This document shows positions 24,050 to 32,124 of a stretch of DNA of 33,190 nt, piece after piece. The translations under genes and the position numbers were made by a program. Source of the DNA: Ruminococcaceae bacterium UBA2656 (GTDB taxonomy: Bacteria; Bacillota; Clostridia; Oscillospirales; Acutalibacteraceae); contig DENA01000006.1 of NCBI GenBank assembly GCA_002359465.1, positions 1-33,190 on the forward strand, in the 5' to 3' direction. The notes beneath the pieces were generated by a model. It had not been told where the DNA came from and did no database searches. It saw only the letters and a list, made by a program, of their open reading frames with translations. The number at the start of each line of letters is the position of its first letter. The stretch's first letter is position 1.

Positions 24050-24115
24050 TCAGTTAATCTGCGTTCCCTGGAACAGTCCTGATTCCATTTCTTTATTGCA
24101 ATAAGGACATTTCAT
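24050..24115 (-). pseudogene. remnant of a small zinc-ribbon protein
   Basis: ATG 24115 opens MKCPYCNKEMESGLFQGTQI and stops after 21 codons. The start matches Firmicute zinc-ribbon proteins of the DUF6487 type (MKCPYCxKEMExGxxQ), which continue for another 40-60 residues with a second CxxC. That continuation is absent, so this is a truncated copy. Confidence 0.4.
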
Positions 24116-24139
24116 GGATCACAATTTCAGTATTGAGGG

Positions 24140-24463
24140 CTATTTTCTCCCTGATTCAACCCATTTACCGTATTTCAAAACAAGCCGATTTGGCAGTTGA
24201 AACAGATTAACAGACATAATAAAGATTATAATGGAAACAAATAGTGTATTTCCAAAAACTTCAATATGAACAGAATCAGATACAGAATAAGCTAAGATAA
24301 AACTTAAAACATCTATAAACCCGTAAACAATGCGCCATGGCCAGTTTAATCGTATACGGCAGCCGCAATTGTCACATGGCAAGCTCCGAAAAAGCGGTTG
24401 GGGCATCCTAAATGAATAGCCTACAATATACTTGTGATTACATGTCTTTTCGTCTTTTTCCAT
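24140..24463 (-). CDS. 107-residue zinc-ribbon membrane protein (unknown)
   Basis: The N-terminus has Cys/His pairs (CNHKY, then LPCDNCGCRIRL) suggesting a zinc ribbon. Two hydrophobic segments follow (IVYGFIDVLSFILAYSV and LFVSIIIFIMSVNLFQL) and then a basic tail. I start it at ATG 24463 because GGAG lies 6 bases upstream. The frame extends further, into the end of the relaxase fragment, with which it overlaps only if a more upstream start is used. No function can be assigned. Confidence 0.6.
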   Translation of the reverse strand: MEKDEKTCNHKYIVGYSFRMPQPLFRSLPCDNCGCRIRLNWPWRIVYGFIDVLSFILAYSVSDSVHIEVFGNTLFVSIIIFIMSVNLFQLPNRLVLKYGKWVESGRK

Positions 24464-24479
24464 TTTTGCTCCAATGTTG

Positions 24480-24806
24480 TTATGCTGATAATCTCGCAAG
24501 TACATAGTTTTCCCTTTTTCCAACAAGATCGAGATTCTGCTCCAAGGCGCAGGAAATAAACTCGGAGGCGTTTCCCCGTGTGGAGCGCAGAAGATAATCA
24601 CTGTATTCCAGCATGTTTTTTGCGGAGGGGATATCTCTGAGAAGCTGGCAGATCAACTTCTGCTGATTTCCCGTCACCGGGAGCTGCGCCTTGCTCTCAT
24701 CGATTTTTTCCACGCCATCGCGAGTGCCGATGTATTTGACGTAATTCTGAAGCTGTTCCGGTAGGGCATCCCGCATGTAGCGGGAAGTAAATATAATTTT
24801 AGGCAT
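24480..24806 (-). pseudogene. MobP3-type relaxase, N-terminal fragment
   Basis: The 108 residues match the beginning of Firmicute MobP3 relaxases: PKIIFTSRYMRDALPEQLQNYVKYI, then GTRDGVEKIDESKAQLPVT and NASEFISCALEQNLDLVGKRENYV. Full proteins continue after this point with YIANRPRVE-like residues and several hundred more. Here the sequence breaks exactly after ENYV into LARLSA and a stop. The nicking active site and everything downstream are lost, replaced by an unrelated small gene. The element therefore cannot mobilise with this relaxase. Confidence 0.75.
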
Positions 24807-24831
24807 GACGACCTCCTTCTTTGCTTTTGGG

Positions 24832-24863
24832 CAAAAGAAAAGAGCGACCCTGTTTGATCGCTC
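24832..24863 (-). terminator. terminator of the KAP NTPase gene
   Basis: On the minus strand GAGCGA pairs with TCGCTC around a 10-base loop, followed by TTTTCTTTT, 11 bases after the stop. Confidence 0.8.
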
Positions 24864-24873
24864 TCCGTGAAAT

Positions 24874-26841
24874 CTATTTATTAATTAGCTCAAAAGATTC
24901 TTCTAATTTGCTTTTTAGTTTTTCTAATGCAATTCGTTTTGTTATTTTGCCATTAGATAAACTCTTAACATCAAAAACATTCAATATTTGCTTTAAGTGT
25001 TCAGCATCATCTCTAAAAAAATCATTTAGATTTGAAAAACTATACACTTCTTTAATCCCATCTAGAAATGAGTAAATATCCATTACATTTGAAACTTGTA
25101 GTTTCTCAATAACTTTTTCAGGATTGATATAGTAAACAAATTTCTTGTTAGCCAAATAATCATTTTTATTTTGCGTACAACCAGCACAAAATATTTCTCC
25201 CCAGGATTTATCCAAATTTAGACTATCGTTTATTTTTTCTTTTTCTATTCTTTCTCTAGTCGTTAAAAGTTCAAAAAGGGGCATTACAATATTATTGTAT
25301 TTCTGAATGAATATTTGATCGTCACTCAATAATTCCAGCTGTTCTTTATTAAGATCACTGCCTATTTCCAAACGTTTTTTCATGAATGTCACAAAAGTGT
25401 TATAATAATCAGAAAAATCAATAGTTGTAAACTCAAAATGTTGTAATTGCATAAGTGTTACAATCATATCTTTAAAATATCGTGGATCATATTTAAGCTC
25501 CTTCAGTTCTTGCCGGGTTTTATCCAACAGCCCTATTATTTCTTCATCTTCTAAGCGCCACCACATATATAGCTTATTATAACTTAGAGCACTTTCTGAT
25601 TCTCTATGCTGTTCAATATTTTTTTCTTGATTCATAAGCGCTAAGACTGTTTTTTTTACTTCCTCTGAGTCAAAAAATCGAGTAGATAGATATGTGTCTA
25701 CAAATCGATAACCGAAAACACTTTCTCCCCATATTCCGGCATTTTCCAAGTAAACTGTCCCTGTTTGTGCCGTGCTATTTGTCCATGAATACAATTTTTT
25801 GCCCGATTTCATTTGAATTGATTCTTCAACTACATATTGTAAAATCTTATCTTTTTGCCCTGTCATAAATTTAACGGGTTCAAAAGCAACATCTGCAAGT
25901 GTTGTAGAAATTTTTTCATAAGCCATTACTGCAAATATTAGTGTTCTAATGTTGCAATGTTGTCGCTGATCAAAAATTTTAAGAACCAATTTCTTACGGT
26001 CTATTAACTCAGATTTTGTTGATTCAACTTTAATATACTTACAAACTATTGTTTCATAAATGTTATCTAAATCCGCTCTATAATGAATAATTAGTCCAAT
26101 AAGCTTTTCCTTAACTTTTTCATACAATATATCTTCAGAAAATATTTGCTCTGTATATTTTATTAGCTGTTCTACATCTATTTTTTCCGAAGATTTGTCA
26201 TCCTGCGATTGCGAACTTTTTTTCTCTTGTATTTTGTTTAGATTTAGTTGAGGATTTAGAACCACGGAATATTTCTGCGGCAGATTACTAAGCAACTTTG
26301 GTTTACCGATTTCCGATTGATTGGCAACTATAATTACTTTTATATCATTATGTTCAACTAAGTTATTAATAAACCCCAATAATTGATTGGTATCAATATT
26401 ACATCTCTCTAAATCATCAAAAATGACGATAGCGTTCTTCAATTTTTTAACATCGGAAATTTTCGGTAAATCGTTTGCATCAACATTAAAATACTTCAAA
26501 CCTGTAGTGATTACTTTTGATGCAAAAGTAATTCCTTTACCAATCTTTTCTCCATTACCTTCGCCAAGTTTATTATCAAAATAAGTTTCTAACGAAGCAG
26601 TATAAATATCATCTATTATCTGTGAAAAATTTTCTTTTCCATAAAGCGAAATATAAAATACAGAGCGATCATTTTCTGTATTCGAAGCGATATATTCATT
26701 TACTCTTCCAATAAGCTTTTCTTGAATAAAGAATGTTTTGCCAGAGCCCCAAGCGCCATCAATTAAAACCGCTTGTTTATAACGCTCATCTGATACGTAT
26801 TCAATGATTAAAGTTAAAATCTGCTCATCTGAAAGAAACAT
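24874..26841 (-). CDS. KAP-family P-loop NTPase, possible defence protein
   Basis: A 655-residue protein. Residues 1 to about 210 form a KAP NTPase core: Walker A is IDGAWGSGKTFF and Walker B is KNAIVIFDDLERCNI, followed by QLLGFINNLVEHNDIKVIIVANQSEI. A charged linker (KKSSQSQDDKSSEKIDVEQL) leads to a long helical C-terminal region of about 430 residues with no domain I recognise and no clear membrane helices. The gene is visibly more AT-rich than its neighbours, has its own terminator, and lies among element genes, so it is cargo of separate origin. KAP NTPases include the F-plasmid phage-exclusion protein PifA, so an anti-phage role is a reasonable inference. ATG 26841 has GGGGGA 9 bases upstream; a start 12 codons earlier is possible. 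Confidence 0.8.
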   Translation of the reverse strand: MFLSDEQILTLIIEYVSDERYKQAVLIDGAWGSGKTFFIQEKLIGRVNEYIASNTENDRSVFYISLYGKENFSQIIDDIYTASLETYFDNKLGEGNGEKIGKGITFASKVITTGLKYFNVDANDLPKISDVKKLKNAIVIFDDLERCNIDTNQLLGFINNLVEHNDIKVIIVANQSEIGKPKLLSNLPQKYSVVLNPQLNLNKIQEKKSSQSQDDKSSEKIDVEQLIKYTEQIFSEDILYEKVKEKLIGLIIHYRADLDNIYETIVCKYIKVESTKSELIDRKKLVLKIFDQRQHCNIRTLIFAVMAYEKISTTLADVAFEPVKFMTGQKDKILQYVVEESIQMKSGKKLYSWTNSTAQTGTVYLENAGIWGESVFGYRFVDTYLSTRFFDSEEVKKTVLALMNQEKNIEQHRESESALSYNKLYMWWRLEDEEIIGLLDKTRQELKELKYDPRYFKDMIVTLMQLQHFEFTTIDFSDYYNTFVTFMKKRLEIGSDLNKEQLELLSDDQIFIQKYNNIVMPLFELLTTRERIEKEKINDSLNLDKSWGEIFCAGCTQNKNDYLANKKFVYYINPEKVIEKLQVSNVMDIYSFLDGIKEVYSFSNLNDFFRDDAEHLKQILNVFDVKSLSNGKITKRIALEKLKSKLEESFELINK

Positions 26842-26925
26842 AATTAATGTCCCCCAAACATTTAATATTTTTATCAAATTATAACACTCTTTTTATCAAA
26901 TTTCATCAGGGAGATATTTAACTAT

Positions 26926-26953
26926 GTAAAAAGCCCCTGCCGCAGCAGAGGCT
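26926..26953 (-). terminator. terminator of the 95-residue protein gene
   Basis: On the minus strand GCCTCTGC pairs with GCAGGGGC (one G-U pair), then TTTTTAC follows, 25 bases after the stop of the gene ending at 26978. Confidence 0.8.
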
Positions 26954-26977
26954 TCGCCATTCGTGACAGCTTCCCGC

Positions 26978-27265
26978 CTACAGAGCGCCGAGCTTTTTCA
27001 ACAGCCCGATACAATCTTTCGCGCCCTGCACATAGAGGTACGCACACTCGTGATCCGCAATGAGATTGGTTTTCTCAAAGTAATCGGTGAGAATTTTCTG
27101 CTGCTCCTGCGGCAGTTCCTTGACAACATCGCGGGCCTGCGTACTCAATGCTCGAACCTCATCATAAAGCTGCTGTTCATCCTCGCAAAGATTTTCCTTT
27201 CTCTGCGCCAGCGCATTCTCCCTCAGCTCACGGATTGCCATTTCAAAAATTTCTTCCTTGTCCAT
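26978..27265 (-). CDS. 95-residue mobile-element protein, DUF6809-like
   Basis: A small acidic helical protein (MDKEEIFEMAIRELRENALA onward, ending AYLYVQGAKDCIGLLKKLGAL). The pattern resembles the short DUF6809 proteins found on Firmicute elements. The role is unknown. ATG 27265 has AAGGAG 9 bases upstream, so the longer open frame is not used. Confidence 0.65.
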   Translation of the reverse strand: MDKEEIFEMAIRELRENALAQRKENLCEDEQQLYDEVRALSTQARDVVKELPQEQQKILTDYFEKTNLIADHECAYLYVQGAKDCIGLLKKLGAL

Positions 27266-27349
27266 ACCAAAGCACTCCTTTTTGACTACAACATAAACAA
27301 TATCCGGTACGAAGTCCATACCCAAAAGAAACAAATCAATCTTTCTTTT

Positions 27350-27763
27350 TTAGATTTCCCGCTTCTGGTATTTATACGCACTTTCAAAATCTACCGCACC
27401 GTTGATCCGTTTCACCTCGTCCAGACATTTCAGGTGGAGCTTGTGCAGAGCCGTTTCGTCAATGTCGTGCGAGTAGGCGATCACATGAGCCAGCTTGGAA
27501 AGTTCCACGGCCATTTTGAAATCCATCCGGGCGATCCGGTTCTCGCTGTCATGAACGGTGCCGGTCAGCACGGAAGACAAAGTCTGCAGCAGATAGTTTT
27601 CGGCTTTCTGAGAAGTCAGGTAGCCGCAGTAAAATTTGAGCGCCTCGGTGACGAACTCGTTTCTGGATTTCACGTTCGCCGTAGTCAACAGCTCGTCGCA
27701 TCGATCCAGCATTTCCTTTTCGATGTAAAAGCCGGTGCGTACTTTTTCCGGTTCGTTTGCCAT
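27350..27763 (-). CDS. ribbon-helix-helix DNA-binding protein (possible relaxosome accessory)
   Basis: A 137-residue protein. The first 50 residues form a ribbon-helix-helix motif (VRTGFYIEKEMLDRCDELLTTANVKSRNEFVTEALKFY). The remainder is helical (LQTLSSVLTGTVHDSENRIARMDFKMAVELSKLAHVIAYSHDID). Proteins of this shape lie next to relaxase genes and bind oriT, like MobC-type accessory factors; here the relaxase remnant is about 2.5 kb downstream. AGGAGG precedes ATG 27763. Confidence 0.75.
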   Translation of the reverse strand: MANEPEKVRTGFYIEKEMLDRCDELLTTANVKSRNEFVTEALKFYCGYLTSQKAENYLLQTLSSVLTGTVHDSENRIARMDFKMAVELSKLAHVIAYSHDIDETALHKLHLKCLDEVKRINGAVDFESAYKYQKREI

Positions 27764-28158
27764 AATGCCTCCTTTTCTTCTGACGATTAAGGTTGGTAAG
27801 CAAAGAAAACGCCCTGAATGCCCGGAACAGCTTGTCATTTCCCAAATCCAGCATAACAATTTTGGTTACAGAGTAGAAAGTTATGTCACTTCGTAATTCC
27901 CGAACGGCTTTGCCGGTCGGTGTTTTCCGGCTTTAGGCTGCGAAAGCAGCATAAAGCCTTTAACCAGCACCACTTTCGACCCTGCCAATCACCATCCCGA
28001 AAGCGGCAATTCCAAGGCATTTAGGGCTTTTCTCACAGCTTCATCAAGCGGGCGCAATGTGGGGTAGCTGCTGCCAACAGGTATACGGATGCCACTCGGC
28101 CTCATAAAACGCCACACGGGGCAACACAGCCGCCAACACGTGCCGACAGCTTCGTCCC
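27764..28158. other. 395-base non-coding region, candidate oriT
   Basis: No convincing gene lies here. On the minus strand several frames stay open, including one ending KPFGNYEVT at about 27886, but none has a ribosome site. CATAAC (27852-27857) and GTTATG (27880-27885) form an inverted repeat with 22 bases between them. Its position just upstream of a ribbon-helix-helix gene is typical of a transfer origin. Confidence 0.3.
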
Positions 28159-28413
28159 TTACGTCAAACTGCCCTCAGAACTGTTCGATGCTGCGGGGCG
28201 TACCGGATGTTTTGGTTTTTGTTTTTCGGCGGCTTCGCGTGAGAGCTTGTCGTCAATGTACTCGCGGGTAGCCTGCGGAACGTATTTTTCGTAGAGCTTC
28301 TGGACGGTATCCTGCAGTTCCGTCTGCAGATCCGCATCCTTTTTGCCCATGTGATAGGTCAGAGCGTCCAGTTTTTCCGTATCAAAAGAAACGTTTAAAT
28401 TTGTGTTTTTCAT
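28159..28413 (-). CDS. 84-residue mobile-element protein, DUF6103-like
   Basis: A helical, charged protein (MKNTNLNVSFDTEKLDALTY, then AREYIDDKL-like REYIDDKLSREAAEKQKPKH). It resembles DUF6103 proteins of clostridial integrative elements. The N-terminal strand followed by two helices is compatible with a ribbon-helix-helix-like fold. It is the last gene of the tight minus-strand operon that begins at 32042. Function unknown. Confidence 0.65.
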   Translation of the reverse strand: MKNTNLNVSFDTEKLDALTYHMGKKDADLQTELQDTVQKLYEKYVPQATREYIDDKLSREAAEKQKPKHPVRPAASNSSEGSLT

Positions 28414-28428
28414 ATCATATCCTCAATT

Positions 28429-29352
28429 TCACAATTTCATTTCCGGGGCCTGCAACGGATGATTCTCCGGTTCGTTCACCCATTTTTCATAGTCCTGAAC
28501 CGAGCAGTAACCGGCCAGCATGGAAGAGAACGCATCCAGTCGGCTGGCCTTTACACCGGCAAGCTCCATCTGCAAACCGTAATAGCCGGTATAAACACGT
28601 AGGACATCCGCATTTAAAACATCAGCCCACGCTTCCTTTCCGGCCTCGGTCAGCGTGGAGTCATCCAGCCCCACAATGGTGGACGGCTCATTTTCAATCT
28701 CATGATGGATGAGGTGGATATCTTCCCATTTGATGTGGAGCAGATCACGGAGTTTGGCAGCCGGGGCAATCTGCTCTGTTGGTTTTTCGAAGCCTTTTTC
28801 CTGCTGCCCGTCGCACTTGGGGCAGTAATCAAGATAATAGGTGATGTCAAAGCTGTCCTCCATCGGTTCGATTTCCGCGACCTCATCACTGGCGGACAAC
28901 GCATTCAGCAGCATGGTACCGATGCCATTGTTCGGTGTAACGTGAACAGCATACCGTTCCTCAATCTCATCAAAGGAAATCTCCCAATCGCCGTTTTCGG
29001 TTTTTTGAGTGCCGTCTCGGATAATTTCATCAGCCAGCAGTGAAATCTGGCGGTTTACATAGGGCCTGAAGTTTGGAAGAAAAGCGGTATACCTGCCGTA
29101 GGAATAGCCGGAGCTGTCTACCATAACAGCATCATCCGAACCTTTACCGAGTACAAGAAGCCCGTGCTGTACTCCATTTCCGTCCACATACATATCATCA
29201 ATACGGTCGGCAATAAAGTCCCTATCTGCCAACATGTTTTCAAAAAAGTCCTTGAATTTTGCTGCCGACAGCTCTTCGATTGCCTCGATCACACAGTCCT
29301 GCGGCTGGAAGCAATCCAGCTTTCTTTCAAAAATAGCTTTGGTCTTTAACAT
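28429..29352 (-). CDS. 307-residue mobile-element protein of unknown function
   Basis: A soluble acidic protein. Visible features: RDFIADRIDDMYVDGNGVQHGLLVLGKGSDDAVMVDSSGYSYGRY near residues 44-90, a possible zinc knuckle CPKC at about 179-182, and DDSTLTEAGKEAWADVLNADVLRVY towards the end. I recognise the type from clostridial conjugative elements, but no function is known. AAGGAGG precedes ATG 29352. It lies 13 bases after the M23 peptidase gene and 15 before the DUF6103-like gene. Confidence 0.7.
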   Translation of the reverse strand: MLKTKAIFERKLDCFQPQDCVIEAIEELSAAKFKDFFENMLADRDFIADRIDDMYVDGNGVQHGLLVLGKGSDDAVMVDSSGYSYGRYTAFLPNFRPYVNRQISLLADEIIRDGTQKTENGDWEISFDEIEERYAVHVTPNNGIGTMLLNALSASDEVAEIEPMEDSFDITYYLDYCPKCDGQQEKGFEKPTEQIAPAAKLRDLLHIKWEDIHLIHHEIENEPSTIVGLDDSTLTEAGKEAWADVLNADVLRVYTGYYGLQMELAGVKASRLDAFSSMLAGYCSVQDYEKWVNEPENHPLQAPEMKL

Positions 29353-29365
29353 GATTCGTTCCTCC

Positions 29366-30466
29366 TTAAGGTAAATAACTTCTCGGATTGACCGCTTTTC
29401 CGTTGACGCGGATTTCAAAATGCAGATGGTTCCCGGTGCTGCGGCCCGTACTGCCCACTGCCGCGATAACGTCGCCCTTCTTCATAACTTGGCCTGAACG
29501 GACATATACCTTGGAGCAGTGACCGTACAGCGTAACCATCCCGTCGCCGTGATCGATGACCACATGATATCCGTAGCCGCTGCTTCCGGAGTCCACCACG
29601 CTGCTCACAACACCGTCGCGGGCAGCATGAATGGGTGTGCCTTTTGGTGCACCAAGGTCAAGACCGGAGTGGCCTTCGCCGCTGCTGCCGCCGAAAGGAT
29701 TCGGCCTCCAGCCGAATTCCGAGGTGATCATACTGCGCCAGTTCGCACCGAGAGGACTGGTAAAATTATCGCCGCCCGTATAAACGTCATCTGCTCCGAT
29801 GCCTTTTTTCCATTCATCTTCACCGATGTTTTCATTTTCCGGTAGGCTGTGGCCGTAAAGCACACGGCTGTAAATCTGGGCGGCATTGACCTTGTTTTCC
29901 TCCGTTATGGTTCTGCCGAGAGTGCTCTCAAGGTTGGTATAAATTTCATTTAGGTCGGAAATTGGAACCGCCACGGTGTAGGTTTCTTCCGTTTTCTTGC
30001 CATCCTTGTCAGTTACAGTACGGGTGCGTTTTTCGTATCGGACGAAGCAGGAGACAAACTTCTGTGCCGCAGGGCGCAATATGGGTGCAGCGTCACGCTG
30101 CCCGAAATACAGAGAATAAAAAATGGATTTCACGCGGGTGGAATCGATACTGCCGCTTTCAATCTGAGGAGTGATCTCCGACACAGCGCCGTCCAAGTCA
30201 GAAAAGCTGTTACACATATCTTCGATGTACTGCCGGTACTCAGCGGGTACCTGTGCTGAGATGGAGCCGCCGTTGAAAACCATATCCACAGCGGAGCCGT
30301 TGTGCTGCGCCGTTCCGGACAACAAACTCATGATCATTACGATGATTAAAATGAAGGGAGTCAGAACGGCGGCAATCAGTACACCGATGGCTTTCCATGT
30401 CCGTTTGTCCGACGCGGCAGCGATGGCCGTTTTTACTGCGAAAGCAATGGTTGCCGGATCAGCCAT
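29366..30466 (-). CDS. M23 family metallopeptidase, membrane-anchored
   Basis: A 366-residue protein with one N-terminal membrane segment (AIGVLIAAVLTPFILIIVMIMSLL, residues about 27-50), a 200-residue external region, and a C-terminal LytM/M23 domain. Zinc ligands are visible in GEGHSGLDLGAPKG (His, Asp) and NHLHFEIRVNG (second His of HLH), with YGHCSKVYV between them. It should cut cross-bridges or peptides of the wall, a job needed to pass a conjugation channel through Gram-positive peptidoglycan. It starts 6 bases after the cyclotransferase gene, inside the operon. Confidence 0.92.
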   Translation of the reverse strand: MADPATIAFAVKTAIAAASDKRTWKAIGVLIAAVLTPFILIIVMIMSLLSGTAQHNGSAVDMVFNGGSISAQVPAEYRQYIEDMCNSFSDLDGAVSEITPQIESGSIDSTRVKSIFYSLYFGQRDAAPILRPAAQKFVSCFVRYEKRTRTVTDKDGKKTEETYTVAVPISDLNEIYTNLESTLGRTITEENKVNAAQIYSRVLYGHSLPENENIGEDEWKKGIGADDVYTGGDNFTSPLGANWRSMITSEFGWRPNPFGGSSGEGHSGLDLGAPKGTPIHAARDGVVSSVVDSGSSGYGYHVVIDHGDGMVTLYGHCSKVYVRSGQVMKKGDVIAAVGSTGRSTGNHLHFEIRVNGKAVNPRSYLP

Positions 30467-30472
30467 GAGGCA

Positions 30473-30979
30473 TCACCACAATTTCGGGCCAAACAGACTG
30501 CCCTGCATCGGTTCCGCTTCCTGCTGTTCCGCTGCCAATCGGACAGATTTCTCTACAGCCTGATCGAGGAAATCCGTATCAAATCCGGCAGTTTTATATC
30601 CTTCCATGATGGTGTTGAGGTAAAAATCGGATGGAGCGCCAAGCTCATGACCTCCGTTCATCACATAAACCATGCCCGGAACAGCCTTTCCGTTTAGCTT
30701 TACCTCCATCATTTCTTTCCTATAAAAATGGGGATATCCTTCGTAATGGTCGAGGGCCTGCTCATCACCGTGCCTGATCTTCCACAAAAGCACAGGCACG
30801 GAGCTACCATCCAAAGGCTCTATAGTAGCCACGGCACCCTTGCGACCTCCACGGAACAACAGCTCATACCCTTTAATTTCACTTGCGCCGACCACCTTGG
30901 CGGTCGGGCAGCGAAACGCCATTTGCGGCAAATTCAGGTTGCTGCCGTAGGCAATATACAACGTGTTTTTCGTACTCAT
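30473..30979 (-). CDS. gamma-glutamylcyclotransferase-like (AIG2/GGCT) protein
   Basis: A 168-residue protein with the GGCT fold: the glycine loop YIAYGSNLNLPQM, FRGGRKGAVATIEP, VPVLLWKIRHGDEQALDHYEGYPHFYRKEMMEVKLNG. The Glu of HYEGYP is the expected catalytic acid. GGCT enzymes release gamma-glutamyl groups as 5-oxoproline. It directly follows the amidoligase gene (16-base gap), a pairing predicted by comparative genomics to make and break gamma-glutamyl-type amide bonds. AGGAGG precedes ATG 30979. The last 45 residues are an extra tail ending MQGSLFGPKLW. Confidence 0.88.
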   Translation of the reverse strand: MSTKNTLYIAYGSNLNLPQMAFRCPTAKVVGASEIKGYELLFRGGRKGAVATIEPLDGSSVPVLLWKIRHGDEQALDHYEGYPHFYRKEMMEVKLNGKAVPGMVYVMNGGHELGAPSDFYLNTIMEGYKTAGFDTDFLDQAVEKSVRLAAEQQEAEPMQGSLFGPKLW

Positions 30980-30995
30980 GATCGACCTCCTTTTC

Positions 30996-32042
30996 TCACA
31001 TGCGCATGACAAAGGCCGGGGATTCGTTCTGATCCCCGGCCTGTTCCTGCTCGTTTTCGGTTATTTCTTCGGTTGTGGATACCTGACGCGCCTGCTCCAA
31101 TTCCTTTTCTTTTTTCTGCCGCATCCGTTCTTTTTGCTTCTCGGCCTGCGCCGGATCGCGCCACGCGATGCAGCCGTCCAGATGCTCCAAAAGGTGAATA
31201 CGGGCGGTTTTGAATTCATCGCCGATCAATCCCAAGCGTAAAAGCCAGGTGCGGAAGGTGTATTTCTCATTGGTGGTCTGCGTTTTCTGACGGCTCGCAC
31301 ACCTTTGGTTCAGCGCCTGCGCGGAAATGGCAAGACAGAACTGAATGTAGGCCTTGATTTTTCCGGCATGAGTGGTGGAATTGAACAGTCTGAATTCCAC
31401 TGTGCCTTTCTGGAAAACGCTGTGCAGATTGAGGCAATGATATCGGCTGTCATCGTAGTGGACGCTGCTCCTGTCGCCGCCGTTGTACCAGATGCGGCTG
31501 ACCTCGTTCAGTGTTTGCGGCTTGCGCCGGTTCAGTTCCTCCAAAAAACGGGCGTCCACCGGCTTGCACCAGCGGTGCTGTCTTGCCACGGTTACCTGCA
31601 GCGCCTTGTAGATGAGATCCTCCTTGCTAGCCATAATGTTGGTGATGTTCCGAAGGGTATTCGCATTGAAAGGGGAAGCGTCCACATGAACATGGATGCC
31701 GCAACTGTCATTGACAATGGCTCCAGCTTCTCGGAGCTTCCGGATCAGCTCCTGTACCTTTTCGATGTCCTCCCAGCGGCAGATGGGGCTTACCATCTCT
31801 GTTTTATAATCGTCGGTGGCTCCAACAATCTGCCTACCGGATTTTTTCTGTGCCGAGATGCTGGAGTCACTCATGAATTTCCACTTGCGGCCTTGGCTGT
31901 CCAGCGCACTGTAGGTGTTATAATAGGTACCGTCAAAATTGGCAGAGGTACCGAAATATGCGGCTGCAATATCGGCGGCAGCCTTGCGGGTAATGCCGGT
32001 CATTTCAATTTCAATGCCAAAGCGCTGCTCCTTCATATCCAT
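30996..32042 (-). CDS. amidoligase (COOH-NH2 ligase family)
   Basis: A 348-residue protein of the amidoligase family (PF12224), related to glutamine synthetase and gamma-glutamyl ligases. It opens QRFGIEIEMTGITRKAAADI; the acidic GIEIEM strand binds Mg-ATP. Further motifs are KFMSDSSI, KTEMVSPICRWEDIEKV, CGIHVHVDASPFNA and GTVEFRLFNSTTHAGKIKAYI. The C-terminal 70 residues are a charged coiled coil (QAEKQKERMRQKKEKELEQARQ). It likely forms an amide between a carboxylate and an amine on a peptide, protein or small molecule; the substrate is unknown. It is first in the operon with the cyclotransferase and M23 peptidase. GAGGTG lies upstream at a rather long spacing. Confidence 0.9.
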   Translation of the reverse strand: MDMKEQRFGIEIEMTGITRKAAADIAAAYFGTSANFDGTYYNTYSALDSQGRKWKFMSDSSISAQKKSGRQIVGATDDYKTEMVSPICRWEDIEKVQELIRKLREAGAIVNDSCGIHVHVDASPFNANTLRNITNIMASKEDLIYKALQVTVARQHRWCKPVDARFLEELNRRKPQTLNEVSRIWYNGGDRSSVHYDDSRYHCLNLHSVFQKGTVEFRLFNSTTHAGKIKAYIQFCLAISAQALNQRCASRQKTQTTNEKYTFRTWLLRLGLIGDEFKTARIHLLEHLDGCIAWRDPAQAEKQKERMRQKKEKELEQARQVSTTEEITENEQEQAGDQNESPAFVMRM

Positions 32043-32077
32043 TTATTTAATTCACCTCTTCTCTTAGAAAACGGCAT

Positions 32078-32111
32078 AAAAATACCGCCTGCTTTTTCAA
32101 ACAGGCGGTAT
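32078..32111 (-). terminator. terminator between the CpaF-GyrI fusion and the amidoligase operon
   Basis: On the minus strand ATACCGCCTG pairs with CAGGCGGTAT around a 10-base loop, then TTTTTATG follows. It ends the transcript of the fusion gene, so the amidoligase operon depends on readthrough or on its own promoter within about 35 bases. Confidence 0.8.
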
Positions 32112-32124
32112 CAGGGTTACGCTT

